This document shows, piece after piece, positions 44,709-57,351 of a DNA stretch of 64,000 nt (positions within the stretch are counted from its first letter, which is position 1; every line of letters begins with the position of its first letter). The stretch lies in NCBI GenBank assembly GCA_036873135.1, contig JAPTYO010000017.1, positions 4,030,001-4,094,000 of the forward strand, written 5' to 3'. The notes below the pieces were generated by a model that was given only the letters and a program-made list of their open reading frames with translations, searched no databases and was not told the DNA's origin. Made by a program: the position numbers and the translations under genes. Source of the DNA: Clarkia xantiana subsp. parviflora (Eukaryota; Streptophyta; Magnoliopsida; Myrtales; Onagraceae).

Positions 44709-47171
44709 TCATATATACAAAGATAGAGAGATATCAGCACATCTACCAGAGCCTGCTGGAGAATCCTCACGGTCCTGACCCTCTGAGGACGACCCACCAG
44801 CAGAGATAGAAGAAGAGGAGGAAGAGTCCGAACTATCAACATCCACGGGGGTAGCATCCACCTGTGCAGGGGCAGGCTCATCAGCAACGGCAGCTTGACC
44901 CCTAAGGACGGCCATATAACCAGTAGCGTACGGTCCAAAGTCACCCAAATCACCGACAGGAAACTGGGAATCAATACGAAAGATGTGATCAACAAGATAC
45001 TCGCCAAACTGGTTCATCTCCTGGTTCAGCCGAACACTGTAATCAGCAGTAAAGGCAGAGGAAGCCTTGTACTCAGATAATGCAACAGCCCTCTCCTCTG
45101 CCCGGAACCTTGCCTCAAGCTTCCTCAACTCCTCAGAATGGAGTGACGATGCAACCTCAACTTCACGGCGCAAGCTACCTACGGTAGTCTCAAGTAAAGA
45201 CACCTGGTCCCTAAGCTCCTGCATCTGTAAGTCAGACAGGCGAGCCTTCTCAGCGGCAATGGCAAGCTCCGCCTTCAGGGATACCTGGCTATACTCAAGA
45301 GCCTTCTTCTCATCTGACAGCTCAAGCACAAGGGACGACATGTTCACCATGTCAGACATACCCTGAAAATTTAACAAGGGGTGAGTAACTGGAAAAGCAA
45401 TCACATGAAAGTAAAAAGGGAAGAGAGACACCACTCACAGGCACATAACGGGACAATACACCCTGAACAAAACGCCGGGTCTCCGTAGGAGACTTAGGCT
45501 GAGCAGCACGATCACCAGGAGCGATGGCACCACGAAGCACACGGATGCCAACCTCCGGGGTGCGCAAGGAAGATCTGCTATCAAAGTGGAACTCCTTCAA
45601 CCCAGCAAAAGGAGTCCGCTCAGATCCAACGATATCCTCATCAGTAAGGCGCGTAAAATCCTTCTGACTCAATGCCGGAGGCCCACCTATACAAACAAAG
45701 CAAGATAAAGAAAAATACGAACATAGAAGCATCAATGACATGAAGAAGATCGAACCTGACGATCGTGCCCTCGGCTGGGGGGCAGGGGATGGAGAACCAG
45801 TAACCACTCCACCATCACCAACAGGTCGCTTCCCTTTATCAGCTCGGGAAGGCGCCTCCTCGACCACTATCTCTTTGTCGCGAGACAGGATCGAGGGACG
45901 AACACCAGGAAGAGGAGGGTCTGCTGCCTTTTTCTTCTTGACATCCGAGGCCCCGGCCTCAGAGTCAGACCTCCGTGACTTGGACTTAGAAGGTCCAGAG
46001 CCCTTGCCCACTGAGACAACTCTCTCGGTCACCAAGGGAGAGTGCCCTAGCAATGCAAGGAAAACAAGGTAAGAAAAATACAAGTATACCATAAGAGGCA
46101 AAGAGAAGGAAGTATACCAGAGGCCCCAGCAGTTTTCCCAAGCATAGGGGACTTCTTCAGAGTAGAGTTGGAGGGAGCCCTCCTCTTGCTCAGATCGACC
46201 GGTGCTGCCTGCACGTTATACGTTTTCCCGTGAAACCAACCTACAAAGGAAAAGCAGAAAGTAAATGTAGATGAGAAGACTAAGTAACATACCGAACCCC
46301 CGGAGTCAGGAGTCAAACTAATCCCTGCCTCATAGAGATCTGTCTCGGTCACCAAGGACACGGGGCAGTATGACTGAGTCCTGTGGCTCTCATAGATGAT
46401 CTTCATAATTTCTAAATCCACAGAAGAGAACTCCCCAAAGGCAGGCCAGCCGTCCGACCGATCCTCATTCAAAACCGGCCAGGTAACATATCGATCCGTA
46501 ATAAAGAAAGAATGTTTGGCCCAGTGGCTCGCCGAGTTATCGCTCCGGGCCACAAAACGAAGAGAAGTATCCCACTCAGCTCCGCTCAACCCGAAATAAG
46601 CAAATTGGGAATCTTTGAGGGGTGGGTAGCGAGTCACAAAACTCACGAAGCCTACTTTCCTCTGATACTGGAATCGGAAGAAGCACCGGAACAGGACCAA
46701 TGAATACTTCGAGGAATACCAGTGGCATAACACCCGGAAGCCTACCTAGACACGAATAGCACTAGGGGCAAGGTTCACAGGGGAGATCCTAAAGAATCTA
46801 CTCAATTCTACAAGATCATCGCAATAAGGCAGCCGCAATCCAAACCGAATCTGGGAAGGATAAACAACAACCTTCCCCCTGGGGGGCTCTGTCACTGTCT
46901 GACGGGTATTTCCCAAAGATGGAAGGAAGGGATATAAAGGCTCATCTAAGGGACAAATGTCACCTAAGGTAACATGCTCGTTATAGTCGGACCTAGTCAA
47001 GTAGTTCTCCGACAAAGCAGCGAGACCTAAATCAAAGGCAGTGAGAAATTCCAAGCTCGAATCAGGCTCCGACCAACACCCCGGCTCAGTATACGGCTCA
47101 GAATCCGACACTGAACTAATGGCAGGAAAGAAAGTAACACGACGAATAGAAATAAAGAGAAACTTACTCAT
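44709..47171 (-). pseudogene. Antisense gene of E2 (Transposase_28-like with coiled coil), broken
   Basis: The ATG (47171-47169) starts a four-base first exon (donor GTAAGT, acceptor AG at 47112-47111), giving MMSDSEPYTEPG after splicing, the same layout as in T1. Exon 2 encodes the globular domain (SLGNTRQTVTEPPRGKVVV, LRLPYCDDLVELSRFF). It is open except for a TAG at 46748-46746 where T1 has Trp. Later segments, separated by likely introns, are a basic linker (about 46240-46105 and 46046-45755), a short conserved block (LRTPEVGIRVLRGAIAPGD, LSRYVPV; about 45690-45440) and a coiled-coil, Ser/Asp-rich C-terminus (45362-44709). The function is unknown. It is probably expressed from its own promoter near the 3' LTR (inference). 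Confidence 0.78.
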
Positions 47172-48624
47172 CCTTCGAAGGATATAGCGCCTCTGCCAAG
47201 TTTGCGTGCGGGGGCACCACCACGAGTATAATACCTGTCACGGCACGATAGGTGTCAAAACAAGAAGATTTCCGAGAAAATCGGGCATACCCCGGTACCC
47301 GACAGCCAACAACCAAAGACTCAAAAGCGTCCAACAAAGGTAACAAACACGCGCCAAGGACACCACAACAATAAAATCGGACAATTTTGCTCGAACCAAA
47401 AATCAATTCCCGGGCAAAATTACAATTACGCCCCTCAACAGGAATCAATACGCAAGTGGTACCACGACGTCAAATTCAAGCAGGAATAGTTTAAATGGAC
47501 AAAAACTATCTCCGGGCAACCAAAAAATTTTCCCCAAATCGGCGGTTATCTACGGCAATCACATATTCAATCAAGAACCGGCAATCGAATATCGGCAATT
47601 CAAGTATTGACATTTTATACGATAACGAAAGGGAAAAGATTGGACCTTCGGAAAACCCGACCCGATTTGATAAACGGGTTCGGAATTCAAGTTTCGAGGC
47701 CGCCGGAAATCTGGTCCTGCCGGAGCTGGGCTCGGCCGCCTGACCCTCGCCACGTCCCGCTACCGGCCGGTCGGAGCCACCCACGTCCCGCCTTGCCGTC
47801 GCCTGCCTCAGCCGTGTCCGGGCTTCGTCCTACGTCCAGCCACCGCCCAGCCGGAGTCGCGCCGTCGACCTCTGCCGGCCCACCTGTCGCCTTCGCCCTG
47901 TGCCGGTGGTCTCCCCTTACCCGAGCTGCTGGCCGGAATTCCACTCCCCCGTCGGAATTTCTGGCCGGCCCCTTCCCTTGGTGTGCAAGAATTCCTCCCT
48001 TGGTCTCCAAGTGTGAGGAAAAAAAGGAAAAGATGAAAATGGTGGCTAAGTGAGGTAATTTCTTTACTCCTCTATATATTTAAAAAGGTGTAGGGTTTTT
48101 TAAAGAGACATAATCACAACCCTCCATTTAAAATTAGAAGAGATCTAAGGGTTAAAGGAAAAACTATCATCTTTACCTCCCTTAGACTATGGTTAGGCAT
48201 ATTTCCACTCAAGTTAACACCCCATGAGTATATTTTTAAGTATCCCATACTTAGAAAAATTTTAGACCAAAATTAAAATTTTCTTCACTTAGACTTATCC
48301 CGGCATGAAATTGAAGCATGGACTCGTTTAGCTGTATTCATGTTGCATCCCCACACGAGCGTATATTTTCCGAGTATACGCCCGTGACGGTATTAGATTT
48401 ATTATTTCCATCTCAGACGGACACGTGCTTGGACACGTGTCCGTGCTATTCTGACGTTTGCAATTCCTCTATCTTATAAGACAGGGGGAAGAGTCAGAGA
48501 CACATACCCACGGGTAAGTAAGGATTCCAACAAAAGGTAAAATCCCGGTTTCAAATTGCGCGTGTCATACCATCCTAAAATAGAGTCAATCAAGGGTCAG
48601 GCCATTGGTTGACTCGAGGGCATG
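47172..48624. other. Region between E2 antisense gene and 3' LTR
   Basis: 1.45 kb. It includes the probable promoter and leader of the antisense gene. 47690-48000 is GC-rich and CCGCC/GCCGG-rich with accidental open frames on both strands; I do not recognise a protein. It ends GACTCGAGGGCATG, a weak polypurine tract before the LTR. Confidence 0.5.
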
Positions 48625-49341
48625 TGATGGATATACGCCCAATTTGAACCCGTTGACTTCCGAATCGTTTTATTTTGATCACCCCGTCAATGATTGTAAA
48701 TCGAAACTTCGACCCAAACACCCCGCGGAAACACCAACGGTCCGGACGAGGCCAAAATACTCGTCCGGACCGAGGCAAACTCACCTAGGTGAGGTCGGGT
48801 GGCCACACCCGACCTCCCCTAGGGAGGGGTTGGGTGGCCACACCCAACCCCTACCCTTGGGGGTCGGATTTTCTCCCCCCAGTGGCCCCGGCACCGCTTC
48901 CCGACTCCGATACTCAGTTTATTCACGCCAACCTCTCCGTGCTTTAAGGTCTTAATTACGTGATTAAGGGCTAATTAATTGTGCTTAAAGGTTAACGATG
49001 TCATTAAGCCACCTTAATGACACCGTTGCCTATAAATACAACCTTTCCACCATTCATTTGATCATCTTGGCTAAGTATGCAATTTAGCTCTGACATCTCT
49101 CTAAGTTTTATCTCTCTAAGAAACATATTGACTTAAGCATCGGAGAGGGTACATCAAGCACCACCCCCCCCCTCCGTGCTTGATATTGCCCCTCTTGCAG
49201 GGCACGCGGAGAAGAGAAGGAGAAGGGCAGAAGGATACGAATCAGAACAACCGAGCTCAGGAAGCACCAAACCCGTAGTGTCACCAGTGAGGAGTAAGAT
49301 TTAGGCCGACCACCCGTTGACCTGAAAATTAGAACCTAACA
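48625..49341 (+). repeat. 3' LTR of E2
   Basis: 717 bp. It lacks the middle of the three U3 palindromes found in the 5' LTR (34-bp deletion between CCCCTAGG repeats). TATA box at 49031-49037; hairpin block at 49138-49200. Confidence 0.92.
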
Positions 49342-49464
49342 GAACCTAAAATCTAGTTCGGTTCTTACATGGTACAGAAAACCAACTGAACCTAAAATCT
49401 GGTTCCGGTTCAGTTCTGAACCGGTTCGGCCCAGAACCGAACCATGCCCAGCCCTAGTTTCAAA

Positions 49465-51360
49465 TCAACCTTTACTATACGCTCCGATTTCGATCTGTAG
49501 TCAGTCCACCTCACTTTAATTCGATTATGCTCTAGCGATGTTTTTCGTCCTTCCTTCCCTCCATTGTTGACTAATTTCGCCGCTCAGCTCTCCCCGTTCG
49601 CTAGTCCATAAATTATATTGATAGCTTCATAGTCCTAGAACGGGGCAAGTTATTCAGGGTTTAGGGTTCGTGCTGGCATTAATTAGACATTAATTTGGGG
49701 TGGAATGACTTGTGGTTGCTTCTCCTTGTACTGAAGAACGTTTGTAAATATAGTTTTTCTAGTATAGGATATAGATTACAGTCCAAAACTCCATAATCAT
49801 TCGGGTGAATAGGTAACTGGAGCAGAGTGTCCGCTACTGCATTGTTAGTTACATAGACCGTCGATTTGATTCTATAGTGTAAATGCTTATATTGTTCTCA
49901 TTAAACTTTCATAGGCGAGACATTAGAGTAGCTGTATGTGAGGTGCTTGCGTGTTTAATGTTGCTCAGTAGTGGCCCAATTTCATTAAGCTCCGAGTGAA
50001 GTCGATCTAAATACATTGTTAATCATGGGGACCGTGTTGAATGTTCTAATTTAGCTGAGAAGGTGTTATGTTTCTGAACCAGCAATTAACGTATGGATAT
50101 ATATCCGTTCAAGTTAATAGTGAAAGGAGATACAACAAGGTTGTCGTGATTGCCGGCAGGATCAAGCATTCAGACTCTAAAAAAAATTAAGGACGTGCAG
50201 TGAGTCGGGGCTGAGGTCGAGTTGATATTTACTTGGTGAAGTTGTGAATTTAGTGGATATTTATTTTAGTTGTTGAGCTTCTGTTGATTATGATGTCTTA
50301 GAGAATCGTTAGTTTTTGGGTGCTTACTGTTTCAGAGCACTTGATAAAGTTATTTTTTGTTCAATGCTTGTATAAAAAGAAACTTTGCAAGGGTTATGAA
50401 GCTAGGTGAATGAATATATAGATTTTTGCTTAATGTTTTCGTGAGACGGTATCCATATAAAATCTCAGTATGTTTGGAAATCTAAGATTAACCTTCTTAA
50501 ATATATATGTATGAAAACAAAATAAGATGACTCAGATCGAAACACGTGATTTGTCACAAACTAAATTGTCGACAACCAAGCACCTATGTCGACATTGTGC
50601 GATGAAAGAGATACTTGACATCAATTTGTTAAATGGCTCGAGGCCATTGAAGCAAATAACAAATTGTAATGGCAACATTTATCAACAGATGAATTTTATT
50701 TGCATCAAAAGTATAAACAATGTCAGATAAATCGGTTTTCACATTCAAAGTGATAAATGTCGGACATTTGCCTATGGGAAGTGTGAAAAACCAACGGTCA
50801 GGATTGCGTGACTATTACCCTTCCAGGAATTATAGTTGTGTGCATTAAAGGGCTGGTCTGTCGGTGGAGCTCAGTAATTATTGTCTCGTTGGGCGAATTA
50901 CTTCATCCCAACGGTTATAAAAACTGGGTGGTTCTTTCAGTTTTCATTCACTCACAACGATTATAAATTTTCTCTGTTCAACTTTATGCCTTCTGTCTAA
51001 GCAGTTGAGAAGGCAACATCTTCTTCAGGTTTTGCGAAGTTACCATTTTTTGTGCTTAAGAGTTCACTTCTTCTTGTTATATAAACTTGACCCCCTGTTT
51101 GTACTGTCATTACTAGAATGCATTGTTCATTCGTCTTCGCCTCGTTTGACAGTTGCTTGCTGGCGTCACAGACATACAACACTCATCTGTTTGTAAGTTT
51201 TGTCATATTCTCTGAAGAGATGCGTTATGAACTCCCGACGTCTTAGAAAGATGCATTATCGACTAACATAAGATAGGGAGGTTGGTCTCCCCACTTACGG
51301 GAGTTAAGGTGTGCGCGAGACTGCTGTCTGCTTTGTCTATAAGCTCAAAAGTGCATGCGC
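49465..51360. other. Unassigned sequence
   Basis: About 1.9 kb without a convincing gene. Host sequence resumes after the MITE target copy. Around 50760-51350 there are TATAAAAAC (about 50917) and TATAAATT (about 50963) motifs and a pyrimidine-rich stretch, compatible with a promoter or a diverged LTR, but I could find no matching second copy or end motif. Confidence 0.4.
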
Positions 51361-51958
51361 TGTTAGATTACGGGGAGTAATCATTAGGGAAACTTAAACA
51401 TGGTATGTGCTAGTAATATCAATTACGCAGCGGAAAGTTTACACATACCTCAAGAGTAACCGTAGTCCAAGATCCTTACTCGAGGGAGTTCGTGATCCTC
51501 CGGTCGGGACCCGTAGAAATTCTTGTTAGAGAAGCCCTACGTGGTGCAGCTCCACAGCAAAGCCTCTGATCGATTCTTGGCACGGGGACAGATCTCTGGA
51601 GAGTTTGCTCGAAAGAAATTTGGGACACCCTTGGTGGAATATGTGGTTCGGCCGAACCTTTAGCGTGGGAGGAGGGTTTTTCTCTCTAAAACTCTCTTGT
51701 GAGGGAATTATGATTAACCCTAAAATTTCCCTAACAACTCTTATTTATAGGAGGAATAAAGTGGACAAAAGTCCACTTTACCCCTACTATTAGTTTCGAC
51801 CGGCCTATGTAATTGGGGAGGCCCAATTTTGGGCCTCCCATGTCAATTGGGATTTGGGCCTAGCCCAATTACCCTAATGTGACATTTACCCAAGTTCATT
51901 AGGTAAATTATACATATTATGGGCTACCAATTACGACGCCCATCACCATATGCTTACA
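51361..51958 (-). repeat. 3' LTR of copia element C
   Basis: 598 bp, TGTAAGCATATGGTGATGG at the right end to CCGTAATCTAACA at the left. It is related to the A and B LTRs and carries the same GGGAGGCCCAA palindrome at 51816-51839. Confidence 0.9.
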
Positions 51959-53107
51959 GCTCCTACTCACCTGAATGGGAGGGTGCCTGTTAATTATTGT
52001 TGTCCAAATCCGCATCAACATTTCTCCCCTTTGATCTGCTCCATGCTTCCGAATAGTTCATACGAAGTTTGTCGTGCGACCGGCGGATACGACGGGCATC
52101 GTGCTACTCATCAGTTAGGAGTATTGTAGCGCCCACGGAACGTTGATTCCCTTTTCTCTAATCAACATGTTATAAACAACATTTATATATTCTACCGCGT
52201 TGTATCCTAGGTCAACTGATAATTCTCCATTTGCCTAGTTTCCACGTAGGAACACTTCTCCAAGGCATCCGTACAAGTATTCACATCCTTCAACTAATAT
52301 CCGGCTGGTGGCCACCTAGTGAATACAAGAATCGGTGAATTACAGGTGAACTTGACCATCCCCATCGCTCATACCCTTAGTCAAACCCAACCGGTTTCCA
52401 AGACGTGGTCACTGGGCCTTTTTGTTCAGCACTACGCTCGTACGCCGGGAAGCGAGCATTGAGCCTGACCTTGGGTATGAGCTCTGAGTCCATGAGGATA
52501 CTTCGGGTGCCTCTACATAAGGCTCCCGGGATCAATCACACGCTCGAGGTGAAGAAGTTTGCGCCCGCCAGAATCATGAGGATTCCTTCCTAGCACAACC
52601 GAGCTGTGACCCCGTGGTCGGACGTGGCACGCGTATTATGAAGCACGCGTATTATGAAGCACGCGTTGATAGCATACCTGAACCTTTTGGGTTGACAGGA
52701 AAGCGATATGTCAATCATGTTATCACAAATTCTCATCTGGCCCAGAATGTGGTTAAATGACGAACGAAGTTCATCACGGTGATATGCGAGACGAAGATCA
52801 CGTCGAGTTACTTCGAAACTAGATAATCGTCTCGCTTAATCAGGTTTATCCCCCTGACTCTTAGCCATTCTTGTTTGGTGGAGGCCTCCCTCCACCACAA
52901 GACGACCATACCTGTGTGACTAGGTAAGACCCACATTAGACATAGTTTGGCAGAGGATTGCGTCCTCCTACGACTTAGTTTATAGACAGTAAATCTGATG
53001 TAATCAAAACATTATGATGTCGATTGATCATAAACTCGCTTGCAATTCTTTCGCTTACAAAATGTAACTTTCTAATATCAAAATGCTATCAGAGATACAT
53101 GCCATTT
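51959..53107 (-). other. Non-coding region between pol and 3' LTR of element C
   Basis: 1.15 kb with no reading frame of note. A 16-bp direct repeat CACGCGTATTATGAAG occurs near 52630-52662. The length is unusual, since copia pol usually ends near the LTR. Confidence 0.6.
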
Positions 53108-56100
53108 CTAAACCCTACGCAATCCAAGCAGTTTTACATGCTTTTCGAATATCTCCCTGCGTAGTGGTTTAGTTAATGGGTCTGCAATCATATTATTAGT
53201 GCACAAGTATTCCATAGTGATTATATTGTCTTCTATCATCGATTTAGAATAAAAATATTTCACATCAATGTGTTTGGTCCTACTATGGTACTTCGGATTC
53301 TTAACTGCCGCAATGGCTGCCTGATTGTCAGAGAACACCTTCACAGGTTTACTCTCGACGTCACCATTAAGCAGCGCAGTAAGAAGCCTTTTCTGCCAGA
53401 CTGCTTCCTGTGCATTCTTAGAAAGAGCTACGAATTCTGATTCCATCGTTGACAGCGCGACATAGGTTTGCTTCTTGCTCGTCCATGAAATAACGACTTT
53501 AGCAAGGATGAACACTCCCCCTGTGGTGGACTTACGATCATCCGGATCGCCACCATGGTCGGCGTCACTGTAACCGGTCAATTCTAACTTCCCGCCCTCA
53601 TAGCACAGAGCATAGTCGGTAGTACCTTTCAGATAACGAATTATTTGTTTTACAGCCTTTAAATGTTGATAGCCAGGATCTGATTGGAAACGTGCTACTA
53701 GGCCCACGGCATAACAGATATCTGGACGGGTGCATTGCATGGCGTACATCAAACTACCAACCATGCTTAAATATTATGCACCCTTCATCTGTTCGCGCTC
53801 TGCCAAGTTCTTGGGGCCATCACGTTTTGACAGTGCGCACCCAAATACCACCAGCGTATCCACGGGTTTGGCATCCTGTAAATTGAACATTTTCAACAAC
53901 TTGCTGATATAGGCTTCTTGAGACAGACACAATTTCCGGGTAGCCCGATCTCTAGCAATTTTAATGCCTAAGATATACGTGGCCTCTCCCATGTCTTTCA
54001 TCTCAAATACAGATGCTAACCAGGACTTTGACTTATTCATGAAACTCATGTCGTTTGCAGCAATGAGTATGTCGTCTACGTATAAGGTTAAGATGACATA
54101 TTTGGACCCGGAGGTCTTATAATACACACACGGATTCTCGTGAAGATTCACGAATCCGTTTCCTACGATTTTCTCGTGGAATTTGCGGTACCATTGCCGA
54201 GACGACTGTTTAAGACCGTAGATGGACCTTTGGAGTTTACAAACTTTACGTTCGTTACCAGGAGTAATGAAACCCCCCGGTTGCTCCATGTATTTCTCTT
54301 CCTCCTGGTTTCCGTGGAGGAATGCAGTCTTAACATCCATTTGGTGCAGCTCGAGATCGAGACTTGCGACCAAGGCCAGAATGGCCCGTACTGTGGTGTA
54401 ACGCACAGTTGGTGAGTATGTTTCGTCAAAATTCACTACGTGAAGTTGGGTATATCCTTTCGCAAAAAGTCGAGCTTTGTATCGCTCGACCTTCCCATCA
54501 GCGGTGAGTTTCAATTTGAGAACCCACTTGGCTCCTATGACCCTGCGTCCATCAGGTAAATCAACTAAAGACCATACCAAATTGGCTTTCATTGACGAGA
54601 TCTCCTCCTCCATTGCATTCCTCCATTCCTTTGCCTGAGGTCCTTCCAACGCTTCTTGAACCGTTACAGGTTCGTCAACAGATGTTAGAGTGAAGATTTT
54701 TCCTCTCTCGATGGGAAACTTCTTAGGAGAAGTTTTATGCCTTTGACTACGTCTAGGCTTGTTGTTCCCATCTTGAGTCTGAACAATACTCCCACTTGGA
54801 ACAATGCTTCCGATCGGGGCATTACTCCCACTGGGAATAAGTGTAGTGCTCGAACCTTCTCCTACAACCTTCATTGGTCGACCTCTTGGTCTCGGGATTC
54901 TGTCTCCGAGATTAATTCCTTGATCACTAGGATTTGGAACCAAGTTGGTCAGTATACTCCCACTGGAAACAATGGGCAGTATCGGTGGTTGTGGTATTGG
55001 TTCGGTAACATGATTATCAGGTTCAACTTGATTCGTCCCTACAGCAACAGTGATTGTGGTAGGGTTTATTCCTCCCACTAGATTTAGTATGAAAAATGTT
55101 CCCATTCTCATTTACCATGTCATTCACTTTAGTTGCTGGTTCAAATCTCCCACTCGAATTAAGTGGGACCTGATCATCAATGTTATCCTGCTCCAGTTCA
55201 TTCAATACTTCATCTGTTTTAATCTCTCCAAGCGTTGGAAATTCGTCCTCAAGAAAAGTTACGTCTCTGGATTTATATTCGACCACGCCACCATTATCTT
55301 GAGTTGACACGAATACGTAACCCTTAGAGTTCTCTGAATACCTAATAAAGATACTCTTTAATCCTCTGGGTCCCAACTTGCCGAAACGGCATTCAGTCGT
55401 ATGCGTATAGGCGCCGCAACCCCAAGGTCGCAGTCTGGTGAGATCTAATTCTCTTCCATGCCACATCTCATAAGACGTTGTGTCTACCGCTTTGGTTGGT
55501 ACAAGGTTTACTGTATGAGTGGCAGTCAATAACGCATCACTCCAATAGGAGATAGGTATTTGTGCTTGCGACATCATGGTTCTGACCATGTCCAGGAGAG
55601 TTCGATTACGACGTTCAGCCACACCATTCTGCTGTGGTGTGATGGGGATTTTCGTTTGACGGGCTATCCCTCTTTATTTGCACAACTTATCAAACTCATT
55701 AGAGAGATATTCTCCACCTCTATCAGTGCGTAGGCTTTTCACCTTACGCTCCTGTTGATTCTCTACGAGGTTTAGAAAGTTTTTAAAACAATTTATTGCC
55801 TCAGATTTACGAGTAATCAAATGAGTAAACCCATAACGGGTAAAGTCGTCAATGAAAGTTACGAAGTATCGTTTCCCATTCCTAGAGGTTACACTCATTG
55901 GTCCACAAACGCCGGAGTGAATCAACTGCAACAGATACTCGGCTCGTTGAGCTTCTCCAAATGGTTTGTGGGTGGACTTTCCAGCTAGACAATCATGGCA
56001 AACGAGTTTAGTCACTTTGCTGGTACCAGGCAAAAGCTCTCTTCGGGCTAAAGAATGGACCTTGTCGTAGCTTATATGTCCTAGCCTTGCATGCCATCCG

Positions 56101-56700
56101 GTTGAGTCTGTCTCTGCTTCCTTGGAGTACAATGTATACATTCTATTCGTGTATATGCTACCATTCAGATCCATGATAAAGAGGCCATAAGAGGAATAGG
56201 CATGATTGAATAAGAGATTGCCTTTATTAATACGAACAAAGTTCTTCTCAAATGATAAAATGTAATTATTATTCATGAGAGCGGAAACAGAAACAACATT
56301 TCTACGGATTCTAGGAGCAAAAAGGACATTCTCAAGTAGTATGGTCCTGCCATTGTTCATGAATAATTTGCAGTTCCCTACTCCTCTGACTTCAACTTGT
56401 GAGTTTTCACCAATGTATATCCTCTTAGAATCCTTTTCCAATCGTCTAAACTTGGCGAACAGTCTCTTTTTCATTGGCTATGTGGTCCGTCGCACCTGAG
56501 TCAAGAATCCAAGAAGGATTTGAGTCAGTTAACATGACAGTAGAGGAAACAAGAGCTTCCATTACATAACCAACGTCGCATACCTTTTCAGGATGCGATT
56601 TGCTGGACCCTGTACCTTCGCCTATTCGGCGTGGACTAGAGTTCCTGCGGACTATCTCTGATTTTAGGCGGAGATTGCTATGTTTAGGCTTTGTCAACAT
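53108..56700 (-). pseudogene. Copia pol of element C (protease, integrase, reverse transcriptase, RNase H)
   Basis: In order: protease WILDSGATDHIANE (about 56540); GAG-pre-integrase zinc domain HARLGHISYDKVH ... CHDCLAGKSTHKPF; integrase core with LIHSGVCGP, FIDDFTRYG and TDRGGEY; reverse transcriptase with VIGAKWVLKLKL, HQMDVKTAFLHG and YVDDILIA; RNase H with SDADHGGDPDDRKSTTG and TKHIDVKY. Breaks: frame changes near 56460 and between integrase and reverse transcriptase (about 55050-55110), and an in-frame TAA at 53773-53771 between reverse transcriptase and RNase H. The first catalytic aspartate of the integrase (normally HSD/HTDxxGP) is glycine. In the family these enzymes copy and integrate the element; this copy is inactive. 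Confidence 0.93.
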
Positions 56701-56727
56701 TTTACCGTCGACCGCCTGTTGTTTCCT

Positions 56728-57351
56728 TCATTTGTTCATCCTCTTCCTCTTCCCTTGACCAGCTTGTCCTGGTGCTGGTTTCATTCGAGCATGTTCCATC
56801 TCGATGAATTTCAGCACCGATGCAAGATCCAACACAGAACCACTGGCGGTCAATAAAGCCTTGGCTGCTCTCCAAGAATTCGGGAGGGCCCCGATGATGG
56901 CCTGAATTTTATCCCATTCACCCACCTGAACTTCTTCCTCCAGTGGTTTCGAAGTGCTAAGGAGATCATATACCTTTTCCAGTACACTCTTACTATAGCT
57001 ATTAAAGCTTTCTTCCAAGGCAGGTATGAGTGGGTGCAGGATTGCTGCCATGCTGTTTCCGTATCTCAGGAAGAGGGCATCCCAAATGTCCTTTGCAATC
57101 AGAACATTCTCATACTCATCATGAAATTCCTGATACATCTCAGACAACAGAATCTCTGTTGCTCTTTTGTCATCTTGCTCCCATTTAAAATGGGCATAAT
57201 CTAGGTCCTTGGTTAGACCAGCTTCTGGGTAGCTCATGGATTTCTGAATGTGACCTAACAGGTCATTGTCCTCCAACAGTGCACTGACACGCTTGCTCCA
57301 CGAGTCATAGTTTGTCTAAGTCAAAAGCTCATTAGCACAAGATGTTGTCAT
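56728..57351 (-). pseudogene. Copia gag of element C
   Basis: From the ATG at 57351-57349: MTTSCANELLT, a TAG, then TNYDSWSKRV and an open stretch to 56728. The UBN2-type features are NYDSW, the ERATEILLSEM-like helix region, IWDALFLRYGNS and an ALPNSW motif. It ends in a basic tail (GQGKRKRMNK) and TGA. The usual CCHC zinc knuckle is absent between this tail and the protease. Confidence 0.85.

Larger units (their letters stand above)
39287..49341 (+). mobile_element. Element E2: pol-less Tat-like LTR retrotransposon with gag-protease-gag' and antisense gene
   Basis: 10,055 bp with LTRs at 39287-40037 and 48625-49341 (start TGATKGATATAYGCCC, end CCTAACA), primer site TGGCGCCGTC and purine tract before the 3' LTR. 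The sense strand codes for gag, a protease-like domain and a second gag-like module only. The minus strand carries a spliced gene. No reverse transcriptase or integrase motif lies between. The LTRs differ by a hairpin-sized indel and only a few substitutions, so the insertion is fairly recent. The 5-bp target duplication is unclear (GGACA versus GAACC) because the site lies in repetitive MITE sequence. Confidence 0.9.
38059..49456. mobile_element. hAT-type MITE split by element E2
   Basis: Ends TAGGGCTAGGCA (38059) and TGCCCAGCCCTA (49456) are inverted repeats with one mismatch. They are flanked by a perfect 8-bp duplication GTTTCAAA at 38051-38058 and 49457-49464. Internal sequence is dominated by AACCGGTTC-type words on both sides. 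Without E2 (10.06 kb) it is about 1.3 kb, of which roughly 480 bp may be a further nested MITE. TIR sequence and 8-bp duplication are diagnostic of the hAT superfamily; there is no transposase. Confidence 0.88.

Noticed and set aside
47607..48053. 148-codon plus and 107-codon minus frames in a GC-rich block
   Set aside because: Pro/Arg/Ser-rich translations typical of GC-rich non-coding sequence; no domain, and located between the antisense gene start and the LTR.
50900..51360. Possible LTR or promoter with TATA-like motifs
   Set aside because: No second copy, no defined ends and no adjacent primer or polypurine site were found, so it stays unassigned.
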